A DNA stretch of 64,000 nucleotides. It comes from Larix kaempferi. Lineage: Eukaryota; Streptophyta; Pinopsida; Pinales; Pinaceae. The stretch is taken from NCBI GenBank assembly GCA_027924585.1, contig BSBM01000260.1, forward strand, positions 15,265,001 to 15,329,000, in the 5' to 3' direction. The notes beneath the pieces were generated by a model. The model was not told where the DNA came from and did no database searches. It saw only the letters and a program-made list of their open reading frames with translations. Positions 23,705 to 35,941 of this stretch are shown piece by piece; position 1 is the stretch's first letter, and every line of letters begins with the position of its first letter. The position numbers and the translations under genes were made by a program.

Positions 23705-25636
23705 ATGGGGGACAAGTCGACACCCGGCGGTTCGGGTTCATCACCTCCGGTGGAGGTTGACCTATGGATTGAGGAAAATGGCTTTATGCTACGCCCTGAA
23801 TCCTTTTATAAGGATATGTTGAAGGGGAAGAAGGCGCCAAATGCAGGTGTTGTTCATACGAAGAAGGCTCGCCCGTGCCCTCACTCTGCTACCGGAAAGG
23901 ACCCTTTGGAGTTTATCTCTTCGGGTGTCGGTTTTGTTTTTGCAGGAGGGGTTTCTGTATCTGATAATCCGACCGCGGAGGTGGTTGCCCCATTGGGTGC
24001 TGATGGTGTTTTCGACAGTAATCTGGGGGCTTCTGATAAACCCGCCCCATCCATTATTATTCGCTCCAATACCCGACAAAAGAAATTGAATCGGCAGCCT
24101 GGGGAGCATTGGCTCAACGTCGGACGTGACACGGGTCTCAAGCAGCTGGTAGGGTTGAACATGATGTGTTCGGTAGGGAAATTCAGTTATAATGCAATGC
24201 ATTGCAAGGACATTGTTAAATGGGTTACCCGCACTTGGGCCCCGATTCTGAACTATTCGCCCAGGGTTTCCATTTTATCCAAAGGATGGTTTTGTTTTAA
24301 ATTTAGAGAGGAGGCTCATGCCAATGTGATTCTGGGGCGTCTTTGGCTAAAAGGATCGAGCAGCCTCATGCTGCAAAGATGGTACACGAATTTTGACCCG
24401 GACCATGCATCCATCAGGATGCGGCATCTTTGGGTATTGTTACCCGGTTTTCCTCTCGCTATGTGGAATCAGGAGATGTTTGAGGCAGTCGGCAATCGTC
24501 TAGGCCGTTTCCTTCACTTGGGAAAGGATGTTCTCTTGGGTGTGGATAAGCATATTGGACACATTATGGTTGAAGTTGATATGTCGCTTGGTCTTATCGA
24601 TGTCCTACATATAGATTGGAGGGGCCGACAGTTTACCCAAACCATCGACTACTGGGGTATTCCTTTCAGATGCTCCAATTGTAAGGAGGTTGGGCATCTC
24701 TGGAGGAATTGCTCGAGTCCTACTGTTACCATGGATACAGCTTCAACGGAGGCGGTCGATACATATTGGTCATCTGATGACCTCAATGACCAAGATTTGG
24801 ACGCGGCTGGCTCGCTGGATGGGTTCTCCAACTGTATTCCCCCCCTTTATCTTTGGCGTCGGACATTCTGGGTAAGCTCCAATCCTATGACCCTGTTTTT
24901 TTCCTCTCTTTAAATGAATCTGAAAAGGCTTTTATCATTTCTTTAGACCTTGAAAAGATAGTCTCTACTGGTCCGGTAACTGATGACGCCTGTCCTTGCA
25001 ATGGTCTGCCTTATCCCTCTGTGAGATCCGCTCTGAATACCCTATCTATCTCTGATGGATCCTCCCCTAGATCGGTGGCAGATCCAAATATTTCATCTTC
25101 GCCTTCGGACCTTAATTGTTCTAGTGAGAGTTTTGCTCCCGGGAACTTGTCTCCAAATGATACCATCCTTATATTCTTCGATGTTAATGTCTCCCCCTCG
25201 GCTGGTTCGGCACCTATTATGGAAACAAATTCTTCGTCTCCTTTTGACACTCTGCGGTCTTTGGAATCTGACCCTACACAAGATGAGACGCATACACCCC
25301 TGGATCAGTTAAATTGTATCCACGTGCCCTCCTTCTCAGAGGTGGTTAAAAAAAAACCATTCCCTGTTATCAAAAAAATCGGGTTGTATCTGTGTGCGTG
25401 GGGTTGGAGTCAAATATGTCTATTGTTTCTCCTTCTATCAATAACCTGGTGCGTGGTGCTCGGGAGGGGGGCCTGGCCATGGATATATCACCACTTAAGA
25501 CTCACAGTGCTAGAAGGCGTGGTGTCAAAAGAAATCTAGTTTGCAATTTGGCGGGCCCCTCGGACATTATTAGTGACCTTCTTCTGATTCTGGGGTGCTT
25601 AGAGATATTAAAGCCCTTGCCAGGGTGAGGAAATGA
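23705..25636 (+). pseudogene. LINE A2 ORF1 (DUF4283-like, intact CCHC), frameshifted
   Basis: The first ATG of the long frame is at 23705; an apparent earlier start at 23699 is GTG. The protein begins near STPGGSGSSPP and carries LWIEENG, shared with LINE A. The DUF4283-like region follows (LLPGFPLAMWNQEMFEAVGN, DMSLGLIDVLHIDWRG), then a complete CCHC knuckle, CSNCKEVGHLWRNC, with C-x2-C-x4-H-x4-C spacing. After about 24850 the frame shifts. The Ser/Pro/Asp-rich tail is read at 24853-25539 and the final VRK plus TGA (25634-25636) in another frame. The stop overlaps the ORF2 start as ATGA. Its role is RNA binding in the LINE particle, inferred from family knowledge. Confidence 0.85.
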
Positions 25637-28600
25637 TTTGTCTCTCTCTCAATGTGCGGGGAGTGGGGGGCCTCCCGAAACAGCTTGCCCTCTAGCGTTT
25701 GCTTCTTTTACATAATCCTGACATTGTCCTTTTGCAAGAAACTATGGTATCTGAGCTGAAAGCTTGGGTTTTCTTTACCAAGCTCAAGCCTGGGTGGAGT
25801 ATTTGTGCAATCAGTGCGGAGGGTCTCTCTGGGGGTTTGTTAGCGGCCTGGAATCCGCTGGTTTTGAATCTTATCCCCTTTGTAACGTGTGTTGGGATCC
25901 TTCTCTCTGGTCGTTTGGTTGGTTTTGATGTGGATTTAAATTTTATTAACTGTTATGGGCCTTATGTGGAGAGGCGCTCCTTCTGGGAGGAGGTTTGTGC
26001 AAACAATCTATTGACTTTGGAAAACCTCATGCTTGTGGGAGACTTAAATTTTACATGGTCTGTGGGGGAAGTATGGGGTAAACATGCTAAAGTGGACCCT
26101 TTGGGTACATACTTTCATAATATGTTCTCGGCTCGGAATTTGGTGGACATTGCTCTTGCTCCCTTGTCCCCTACTTGGCGGAATGGTCGCCAGGGTGACC
26201 AATTTGTAGCTAAAACGCTTGATCGTTTCTTGATCTCTGATGGTTTATTATCGTGTTGTTCCAAAAATAAAACGTGGTCCCAAGACATACGCATTAGTGA
26301 TCATTCTCCTATTTTTTTTCAATTCGAAGTGGTGGATACTAAAGCTACATATCCTTTCAAGTTTAACTCCTCCTAGATCTCGGAGGTGGCTTTTTGTAAT
26401 GAGGTCTCTACCTTCTGGGGATGTATGGTGTCGGCTAATGGTGTTTTTGCAATGGATAGCCTGTCAAACCAATTGAATGGCTTAAATCTCACATCATTGT
26501 GTGGGTACGCTTGCGCAAGGAACAGATGGCTTTGGAGCTTACTGGAGTGGAGGCTGAGATTGAGGTTATTTTATCTGCACACAGGACCTCTCCTATACAG
26601 GGTCAAACTTTTGTTAAGCTGTTGGAACTTGAGGGGAAAAAACTGAAATTTCTCCGTTTTTAGGAGGAGACATTAAAGAGCCGTGCCATCTGGATCAAGG
26701 CTAGGGATAATAATACAATTTTTTTTCATAAATATGCTAACTCCTGAAAAAATCAGAACTCTATCTGGGAGCTTAATGATCATGCTGGACGGAAAATCTC
26801 ATCTCAAAAGGATTTGCATTTGGTCGTTGTTAATCATTTCAGCGACATTGTTGGTGACCCTGGGTCGTGTCCGATGTTGGATCAATTCAAGGTTATAAAG
26901 GAATATCCGAGGATGTTCTCACCAATGGAAGGTGGCTGCATTTTTGCTACTATGACTCTTTCGGAAATTGAGTCGATCCTAAAAGGGTTTTCCAAAGATA
27001 AAATTATGGGCCCGGATGGGTGGACGGTGGAATTATTTCTCCACTTTTTTGATATTATGGGCCAGGACATCCTCAATGCGGTGAAATAATCAAGAATTAT
27101 GGGTTCGGTCACAGGTTCGATCAACTCAACTTTTCTGACTTTCATTCCTAAGATTGCTCATCCTGACAGTTTCAATGATTTTCGTCCGATATCACTGTGT
27201 AATCTAATCTATAAGGTCATTGCTAAGATCATTGCTGTTAGACTGAAACCAGGATTTTCTAAATTCATTTCGAGGGAACAATTTGGATTTCTTTAAGACC
27301 GTCAAATCTTAGATGTGGTGGGTGTGGCATAGGAGGATTTTCACACTATTAAGACAAAACACCTAAATGCTATTCTACTCAAGTTGGATTTGGTGAAGGC
27401 CTACGACCGGGTGGACTGGTCTTTCCTGAAATTAATATTGATCCAAATTGGGCTCCCTTGGGGATTGATGAAATGGATCATGGCATGTGTATCCTCTGTT
27501 AATTTTGCGGTTATCATCAATGGCACAATTTCTGACTTCTTCAAAATCTCACGGGGGCTTCGGCAGGGATGTCCCCTTTCACCACTCTTGTTTATTTTGG
27601 TTATTGAAGGGCTAAGTAAGCTCATTATTAAGGGTCGTTCCGAGCAGAAACTTCCAGGTTTATTGGCTTCTCCACATACTGTGGTAACCCACACATTATT
27701 TGTGGATGATGTGATACTATATGGGGGAGGCTCTCTGGGGGAATGGTTGGAGACAAAAGCAATCCTGGATATTTTCTGTAAGGTTTCAAGTATGATCATC
27801 AGTAATCCTAAATCGGTCCTTCTTCACTATGAGGTGAGAAATGATCTCCTAGACCAACTGAATCTCTTTCTGCCATATAATTGTAAAAATCTGGAGGAGG
27901 GTACAACATACTTGGGTTTTTACATAAAACCTAACTGTTACCTGATTCAGGATTGGAGATGGCTCCTTCATCAATTTGATAAAAGAATTGGTCATTGGTG
28001 CTGGAAGTCGTTATCCTTAGGTGGTCATATCACACTTGCTAAATTAGTGCTTCAGAACTTAGCGGTATACTGTCTTTCATTGTGCAAGGTTCCAAAAGTC
28101 GTACTTGTTGGGATCCATTAAAGAATTTTCAAGTTCATTTGGGATGGGAGAGGTAATGGGCGTCGCTTCCATTTGGTCGAGTGGCAGGTAATGGCTCAAC
28201 CTCTCTCATGTGGGAGTTGGGGTATTAAGAATGTGGAGGCCTTTGGTATTGCACTTAAGGCTAAGAGTCTTTGGCGGGAACTGCTTGTGGACTCTCTTTG
28301 GGGTTTGATCATTAAAAACAAGTACATAAAGAATCTATCGATCCCCCAATGGTTTCGTTTTGGCAAGCCAAAGACCCGTGGCTTTTTCAATATATGGAAT
28401 GGGCTATTGGAGGATTTTCAGACGATTGCGAATTGGTTGTCATGGGTACCGGGTAATGGTTGCCTGATCAGAATAGGGGAAGACCCTATTCTGGGTTTTC
28501 CATGTGAATATAAATTATCTTCATATCTCATTTTGACTTTAAGATCAAAGGGATACTTCTCTCTTAATCATATTGTCCCCTTTCATTCGGGTGGGGCTCA

Positions 28601-29754
28601 TTCTTCTTGGATCAGTGCTGAGAATTTGGGTGTTATGGGTTTGCTGGGTGAAGAATGGACCAGGTACACCTCATACCTTAAGAGGTCCAATATACAGTTG
28701 GGGGACTATCCGAATTGGTTGGTATGGTCGTGGGACTTTGTGGATGGAATGGTCTCCGCTCATTCGGCATATTCCTCTATGCAATATTCCTCCACAATGA
28801 TGGTCTATTGTGATCTGGAAGTTACATATTCCTCTTAAATTAAGATGTTTCCTGTGGTTGGTCCTGAACAATTGCATTCTCACCTGGGATAACTTGCATC
28901 GGCGGGGGTTTGCTAGTCCTGGTCGTTGCGTGCTTTGTGGTGAGGCTGAAGAGACAACTGACCATCTGTTTTTCAAATGCCCTTTCTCACGATCGGTCTG
29001 GCTTGGTGTTTGGGCGGAGGTTGGGTACTTTGGCCCCTGGAACCAGTCGTCTTTCCTGGAAAATTTTTGGTTTTGGTCATCGGCAGGATCATCCTCGAAG
29101 GCCCTACTGGTTTTCACTGCCTGGGAAGTATGGAGTGCCAGGAATTTGCTTATCTTTGAAGAGTCTTGTCCATATGTTCATTAAACTTGCTGTCGAGTAG
29201 TTGCCAGTTTCAGGGAGTCTCTGGGTCATCTCTCCAAGGGTGGGGTGACTGTGGTTCGTGCCCCTCGGCCTGCTCCAGGTGTTGTTGTTACTTTCCCGTG
29301 GGGTTCCTTCGATGGAGCTTCACAAAATGCTTCTTGTTGCAGTGATGCTGGGGCTGTTTTTTTTTCTCTGCCTCTCATTCGCTCCACTTGTGGATGAACT
29401 GTGGCATGGGCACCAACACAAAGAGTGAACTTATTGCTCTGTGGCTACTTCTGCATATCTCATCAGTACGGAGTATTCCTCTTCTTTTCGCTCGGGGGGA
29501 TTCAAAGGTTATTTTTTCTTGGGCCCGCTCGGAATGTGCTCTCAAGATCATCAAGTTGGATTAATGGTTGTTGGATACGCGACACTTGATAGATTGCTTT
29601 GGACTTATTTCATTTGAACATGTGTTTAGAGAGCACAATCAACTGGCCGATCTTTTATCTAAACGGGCTCTATCAGTTCTTGCCGGGCACCATTTTCGGT
29701 GAGGAGTGGCGGGACAATCTGTTACTGGACAGATTTTCCTTACCTTTTTTCTGA
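25633..29754 (+). pseudogene. LINE A2 ORF2, broken
   Basis: The ATG at 25633 overlaps the ORF1 stop. Endonuclease motifs: SLNVRGVGGLPK, IVLLQET, VGDLNFTW and ISDHSPIFFQF, with TAG at 25695 and 26374. Reverse transcriptase: MGPDGWTVELF near 27010, NSTFLTFIPK, DFRPISLCNLIYK, DLVKAYDRVDW, LRQGCPLSPLLFILVIEGL and THTLFVDDVILYGGG (27384-28121), with stops at 27087, 27294 (TAA) and 27330 (TAG). The knuckle CVLCGEAEETTDHLFFKC is near 28930 and the RNase H start SFDGASQN near 29305. The last codons before TGA at 29752 match the end of LINE A. One copy position differs from A by CAG to TAG (27330), another by TGG to TAG (26374). Confidence 0.85.
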
Positions 29755-30263
29755 GTCAGCTATTGTTTTTTCTAGATATGATTATGGAGCAGCGCATCAC
29801 TCTGTGTAGGTCCTTGATCTCTGTGGAGGAGGTACTTGCTTTTGCTTTTTTGGTTATGGTGTTTGTTGGGATCCTGATCCGGTGTTTGCGACTGTTTATC
29901 GTTGTGATATGATGTTGGACACATCTCTTATGATTTTATATTGGCTCCATGTTTTGGGTGATGGACTTTTGTATCCTTTGGTGGGATTGGCCCAGTGTAA
30001 TTTGGCCAATCCTTTGGTTTCGTCTATGTACTACTGTTGGTTTTTCTCACTATGTGGTGGATTATTGTCTTTTGGGGGGATTGGTCCGTTGTAATTTGGC
30101 CAATCCTGTGATATTCTTCTTTGTGCCTCTGTTGGCGTTTCTCTCTATATTTGGGCCTGATGGCCGGATGGTGGACTATTACGCTTTGAGCTTGTGCTTG
30201 TATATCTCTCTTTACTATTACCAGCATTAATAGTAAGTACTTTTTCATGTGAAAAAAAAAAGA

Positions 30264-30274
30264 TATATCAAGTC
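30264..30274. repeat. Right target-site duplication of LINE A2
   Basis: Exact 11-base match to 23148-23158, directly after the A tail at 30252-30261. Confidence 0.8.
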
Positions 30275-33200
30275 GCCATTAGTTAGGATAAGCGTTGAAA
30301 AGCAAAAGTTGTGTTCAAGTCGACATACCTATTGACAGCATACTGAATTGCTATTTTCCAATGTAAGAAACAAATTTCGACAGTTGTATTAGTTATGACA
30401 TTTTCAAATTAATGAGAAAGAACAAGTGTATTTTTCATAATTTTTTTATTATTTTAGTCTAACAAATAGTCACAAATCCTCGTAAAATTAGTCAGATCAT
30501 GATTTTAAACCAAATAATATTATTAGTAATTAAAAATTATTAATTTTAAAAACCTATATTATACATTAGGAATTACTTTCTAAATTTTAAAAGGTTTGGG
30601 AATTGCGCAGCTGCCAAAGAATACCTCTTTAACCCAATTTCGGTGGCATCCACACCTCTCACAACCCTACTCCTTACTCAAACATGTTCTCTTTAAATAT
30701 TACCAGCATAGATCCATCTTAAACCCGTATCTATCAAGCACCGAGAGGGATCCAATTTCTTGAGGTGTATTTCTTTTTTAAAATTTAAACTCAAGAAATT
30801 TGATATCTCTTGATTGATAGATCCGAGTTTAAGTTTTAAGTTTTTATTTTATAAATGAACATGATTTTTTAATTACTTTTCATAATATTTTATTTTATGA
30901 GCCAACATGGATTTTTTTAAAATACTTTCCATAATTTTTTATTTTATGAGCCGACATAATATAATTTATTACTTTTTACTCTCCTCATACTCGTGTGTAA
31001 CGTTACATCACACACATTACAACATCTCCCCCATACTGGGCTGTAGAGCACCTCATTTCACTCGGTGCAATTATTTATTTTATTTTATATATATTTACTA
31101 GCATTTGCCCCGGGAGTGGCAAAAGGAATGCCAAGAGGAAAATAGCACAAGGAAAGAAAAGTAGTTTGGATAGATCATGGGCAGTAGGTCATACTGGCAT
31201 CATTGAAACAAAAAACAAAATCGCAATTTAAGTATGAATCTTTGACTAACTAATAGAAGCACCTCCAAACATGATGTAAACTTTCAAAGTAACCCTGAAA
31301 GATAACCTGGTGAGGCAATTAAGAATCAAATACAAATAGGAGATATTTAACACTAGTTCAACAAGAATAGGAGATATCCATATCTTCCTAGAGGCTCTAT
31401 GTCCCTCCTCAAGTCATCCTTCAAAATTCTAATAGACTCAACTTTTTTAAGTTGTTAGGAACGATCAGCGTTGACACTTCTCAAATCTGTTTTGGGTTTT
31501 CTGGAATGTTGGGGGTGTCGTCCATTCTCTCTCTTTCTTGTCCTTGTTTTGGGTTAGTAAATGTCATACCTACATGATCATTCATGTTTTTATATGCCAA
31601 CCAATGTTTATAATATTTCAAGTGGTTATAAATGATTAATTACATGGAAAAGAGAAAGGGATTATACACAACGATTACCAAATTTGTCTATGTTGTATAT
31701 CCTGAATTTGATTTGTCATTGAAATACTAACATTCCAACATTATAATGAACTAATCCTGTTGACTATTCTTAATCAATTCCTACTTTAACAGTGCCAACC
31801 TATCTTTATTTTCTCACTTTAGTATGAATTTCAATTAATAAAAAGAATTTCAGAGATGAAATAAGCTTGTATGTGTCAAAAAAAATACTCATTTTATTGT
31901 TTTAAGTCACTTGATCACCCCAATTAATGAGCTTGTTTTTTTTTAAGTTAAAAGAAATGTTTTATAAACTATCCAAAGTCATAGGAAAATGGTTTTCCTG
32001 TTAAAAATGAAACCCTTATTTGCTCATGTGTTCCATTCCAGTCATTCCAACAAATGATGTAATCTTGAAACTTATCAAGCTATATTTCTGACTTTTTATC
32101 TTTATTTCTTGACCTTTGCATTATTTACGTCAAAAGTGACATTTAAACATTAGCCGTGATGTCTAATAGAGTTCCCATGTTTTATTGGATATGCTTATGC
32201 ACAATTTCAGCCAAGATGGAAACTTTTTGGCAGAACTGTCCTTCAATTTTATTCTCTGCAGCATTTTTATTTTTATTTTTTACCATTGTGGTCTTAATAT
32301 TTTGTTTTTCCTCACATCGTAGATAAGCCAAATATATTGCATTGATGTCTTTGAAGTGCAGACATTGTATCATACCCATTTACAAGAGGGATGTTAATGA
32401 CTGTTTTTTAGGGCGTTGTCCAAACATTAAGTAAAGTGCGCATAAATTTAATGTCCAAACCTTCTCCTCTATCCACCTTCGTTGAATGAGTTCGACGGAA
32501 TGCCGTGTAATCCAACAAGTTAACACGTTCGAACCCTTTTTGTCAAAACTCTGGCTCACGTGCTCTGCTTAGATCATAACCTCCTCTCTCTTCCTTGTCA
32601 TTATACAACCTTTATGTGTGAGAACCGACAGCATGCAACAGACGCGTGGTAAGTTGGTTAAGGTCATGATGTCCATACAAAGAGTGGATGATTTGTTCTA
32701 CGTACAGAAGTTTCAAAGGTAGCCTGCAGAGCTACTGAAAACCACGCCGACAGAATTTTCAAAAGGTAGCATGCAAAGTTGCTAGCCACCACGTCGCCAA
32801 AAAAATGAAATGAAACACTTCCACTTAAACACACATCAATTTAAACATGTCTCCACTTTCTTTCTATAATAAAAGTTTCATTTCATTATTTACAACGCAA
32901 CAAGGTACATGGGACTTATTTTGGCTCAACGTTGTCTTCTTCCTTCCCGGCCTAATTGCACTACCATGTATGAACTCTAATCTCTTCCATCTATATATTG
33001 ATAATGTTCTTTAAGATCTGTTATATATTGATAATCTTCTTTAATTATATATGTTAGGATGATGGTTTGTTCTTTAAGATACGCTAGAAATAGATGCAGA
33101 TAAATAATGATGATAAGTTGCTCTCTGTCTGTCCAAAGGAAGCAATCGAAACTAAGAAATCGTAAGTTGGTGCTGATGAATCTGCTATCGTTTTTTAAAT

Positions 33201-33640
33201 TTGCAAGGGATGTCCATATTTCAAATAACAATGCCATAAAAAAAAGAAAAATTTCAGTGCAAGTGCTCAAAAGAACAAGGTAAGCAAGTTTCTAATTCAA
33301 TTTTTATATAATTTATTCCTCCCTACCGATTTATTCTTTTGCGTAATTAACCGTTTTCCAATGGAATAATATCTCTATGTAAATGATCAGGCAACGTTTT
33401 ATGCCTCAAAATGCATGAAATGTGGGAAAGAGGGCATAGTATTCTCTTAATAAATATAGAATAAAATAACTATTAAGGAAGCTGAGAGATATCTGAAAAG
33501 CATAACCTAACCCAAACCATTACACTACAATAAACTTGTGGGCTGATAATTACTTTGACCGAAAGAGCCGGTACTTTGATCCATGCAATGTGGTAGTTAA
33601 GGGTCATCGTGTCCTCATCTGCTGAGAGTGTTTAATCCTA
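30275..33640. other. Long spacer, no convincing gene
   Basis: About 3.3 kb of AT-rich DNA. It contains a foldback (30718-30833), two imperfect copies of a phrase ending TTTTATTTTATGAGCC (about 30885 and 30935), and a duplicated phrase GGTAGC-TGCA-AG-T-CT near 32715 and 32765. A TATA-like TTCTATAATAAAAG near 32860 stands upstream of a 24-codon ORF at 32911. None adds up to a supported gene. Non-coding RNA or decayed exons cannot be excluded. Confidence 0.45.
30718..30833. repeat. Foldback (imperfect inverted repeat)
   Basis: The arm 30718-30764 (CTTAAACCCG ... AATTTCTTGAG) is the imperfect reverse complement of 30790-30833 (CTCAAGAAATT ... GAGTTTAAG), with a loop of about 25 bases. The ends pair best (11 and 7 bases) and the middle is mismatched. 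It could be a foldback transposon relic or a hairpin transcript; no flanking TSD was recognised. Confidence 0.6.
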
Positions 33641-33944
33641 GGAGACACAAAAATGTGTCATAATGAGTGCTTTGTCAAGATGAAATCGCCACCTGTGATA
33701 CTCAGGGTTTGCAGAGGTTGATGCGGGAAACCTTGAAACTCGCCCAGCTTGTTGAGAGAGATGAATTGATGGCCAAATTGAGGGAATTTTGTCCGCGATG
33801 GAATCCTTGGGAAATTGCAGACCGCAATTTGACGGAAGATCGAGTTTGAGAGTCTTCATGCCATTCTTGATCTCACCGATAACGTTCAGACCCCATTTTC
33901 TCAAATGGTTCTTCAATGGCCACGGGATGCGAAAAAATGCAAAC
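33641..33944. other. Segment flanking the KCS relic, unrecognised
   Basis: KCS similarity stops abruptly at about 33945. The 300 bases beyond have short ORFs on both strands (plus 33667-33849, minus 33638-33916) without a recognisable domain. Base composition is near coding, so this may be part of another decayed gene. Confidence 0.3.
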
Positions 33945-34632
33945 GTCGTCCATCACTTGCTAGATCAATTCCTATGACTCCATAGCTGCATCCCATTCCT
34001 GCCAGATGCAAGCATTTTGTGTCCTCCTTCTTCTTGTAACGATTCATAATGTGAGAAGCCAGGGATGGAATGGGGTTAAAAATGCTACACACAGTCACAA
34101 TGATTCCTATATCATCCGGTTCCATATGAAGCTTGTGCATTGACTCATCAATTGCACCATAAATGACCTCGCTTGTTTCCAACATCAAGAACAACCTTCC
34201 AAACAAGAGTGTTGCACTTGAAACCAGTTCGAAAGGAGACCATCCATATCATGTCCCCTTTCTTGATCATATTCTTGGCCTCCATGTAAGCCAACTCGTA
34301 GAGCACCAAACTACAGGAAGTGTTGCCAAATTTGTGGAGGACCATTCACGCTGGCTCAAGAAGATAGTCATTCAATCGAAGGTGCTTGCCGATGGAGTTA
34401 ATGACATCCTTTCCTCTAGTATGAATGCAGAAATGCTGGAAAGCCAGAGTCAAGTTGGGAAAAAAAGGCTTAACATGATCCATTTTGAAAACTCTGGTTT
34501 CACAAGAAACAACAAGTAGCGCGGTCTCTCTTAAAAAGGTAGCGCCAATGGAGCTAGTGCTGTGATATGAGCCTACAGGCCTTCACTAGCTACAGGTACC
34601 AACTCATTCTTGAGAGCGATTCCGAGATGGAG
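33945..34632 (-). pseudogene. 3-ketoacyl-CoA synthase relic, domain order permuted
   Basis: Ketoacyl-CoA synthases elongate very-long-chain acyl-CoA in the endoplasmic reticulum for waxes and seed lipids. Reading the minus strand, the first part (34632-34195) is the C-terminal region: LVPVASEGL, ITALAP, DHVKPFFPNLTLAFQHFCIH with an active-site-type His, LHKFGNTS with His and Asn, and GFKCNTLVWK near the normal end. It continues directly (34206-33945, another frame) into a middle region that should precede it: SEVIYGAIDES, CSIFNPIPSLASHIMN and LAGMGCSYGVIGIDLA with the catalytic Cys. Stops interrupt GL/AHITAL (TAG) and EPA/MVLHKF (TGA). The C-then-middle order on one strand is what a junction between tandem copies leaves. 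The N-terminal membrane region is absent. Confidence 0.8.
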
Positions 34633-35941
34633 CCATATAAATTTCGGGTCTATATGCACCTCAAGATTATAAAGCTTGAGGATGCATATCTCATGTTTCA
34701 CAAATGGGGCTTGGTATCAAATGTTGGAATTTTAGAGATGCAGCCTTGGGATACAAATATCTAGGTGGAGAGCAAACCCAGATTAAGATAGCTTTGTATT
34801 AGTTTTATTCAATCAATGCATAAGGAATAGCACCCATCATAATTTGGGCTTGATACACACCTGAACATTGCAAAGCTGGAGGACTTCGAATTCAAGATAT
34901 GCAATTTCAAGTTGAGGTTGCATATATCAAGTTTCACAAATGGCCTTGGTATCAAATATCGGAATTCTAGATCTGCAACCTTGGGCTTCCAACTTCTAGG
35001 TGCATAACAGACCTAGCTATTTGGTGTTCAGAGGTAGGGCTTTAGTTACTCCAAACAGTGATCAAATTTGAAGGCGCCCATTTGATCCTGCCAGTTAGAA
35101 TTAACATGGACTAAATTACAGAGAAAAAGTCACGCTGGGAAACTCGACCATTTCATTCAAACTAAAACTTGAATTTAATCAAGTAATTGAAAAGAACCAG
35201 TGAGAAAGAAGTCGTTCTAGAGGTTTGATGAGGATTTCCGAATTGTTTGAGGTCAGATGCAAAATAAAAAGAAAGAGAAAAAGTAAATTTCGCTAAAGAT
35301 GTCTTGTAAGGCTGGGAATTAATCGCTCTTTGATCAACAATGCACAAGACTAAAATGACCGTGATCAAAAATTATGCAGAAAGCACACATACAGAGCGAG
35401 AATCGATCGAAAATTATTATCAATCATATAAGATTGAAGGAGCCACCGAAAATTTATGGTACGAAAACATTTTTTGCGCAGATATTTATTTTCTTTAATT
35501 CAGAATAAACAAAATGATAACCGGGAGTTTCAGTTATTTCCCTAACAATGAACACTGAAACAAATTCTTTAGTCTTAGAATTTGTTAAAACTATTTGTTC
35601 GGACTATGGGGAGCGGTTTTCTCTTTAATTTATTGAACACAAGTCAGCGGGAGATGTGAAGGACTTATTATTTGTTAGGGCAACACTGAAACAATATATA
35701 TATATATATTCCCTACGCATTCATTGTTTTCAAATTCTTCACTGAAACTCATTTTGTTTCAGTGTCCATGAAGATAACCCAGCTTTGCACGAACATCGCC
35801 ATAATATGTTTTAATTTCCATCTTCCGAATGCAGATCTCCTATATCAGAAACCGAGGTCACTTCAGAATTTCTTGAACTAACGTTACCTGCACATAGTCC
35901 GAAAATGCTTAAATTCTCGGCATGCCAGATAATTTATAATA
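34633..35941. other. Spacer between KCS relic and DUF1677 relic
   Basis: No gene is recognised. A pair of diverged direct repeats lies at about 34660-34780 and 34905-35010, sharing GTTTCACAAATGG, CTTGGTATCAAAT and GGAATT-TAGA-TGCA phrases. A short TA microsatellite is at about 35693-35710. Confidence 0.45.
34660..35010. repeat. Diverged direct repeat pair
   Basis: Two related blocks of about 110 bases, near 34670-34780 and 34905-35010, share several 10-15 base phrases in the same order and orientation. They lie just upstream of the KCS relic on its strand, so they may be duplicated intron or flank of the former gene copies. Confidence 0.5.

Larger units (their letters stand above)
23159..30263 (+). 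mobile_element. LINE A2, full-length sister copy of LINE A
   Basis: A 7.1-kb element with an 11-bp TSD. Order: 5' untranslated region to 23704 (with two GGTGGTCGGTTTCG phrases), ORF1 (23705-25636), ORF2 (25633-29754), and a 3' untranslated region with a repeated GTAATTTGGCCAATCC phrase (about 29995 and 30090). The end ATTAATAGTAAGT plus T run plus A tail is shared with LINE A. It lacks the 185-base insertion of A. More stops and shifts than LINE B show it is old. Confidence 0.9.

Noticed and set aside
32646-32700. tRNA-like A box (GTGGTAAGTTGGTTAAGG)
   Set aside because: No matching B box or cloverleaf at the right distance; the GTTCGAACCC word at 32529 lies upstream rather than downstream.
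32911-32982. 24-codon ORF below a TATA-like sequence
   Set aside because: Too short, with no homology or downstream exons recognised.
33667-33849. 60-codon plus-strand ORF beside the KCS relic
   Set aside because: No recognised domain, and the minus strand is also open there, so strand and coding status are undecided.
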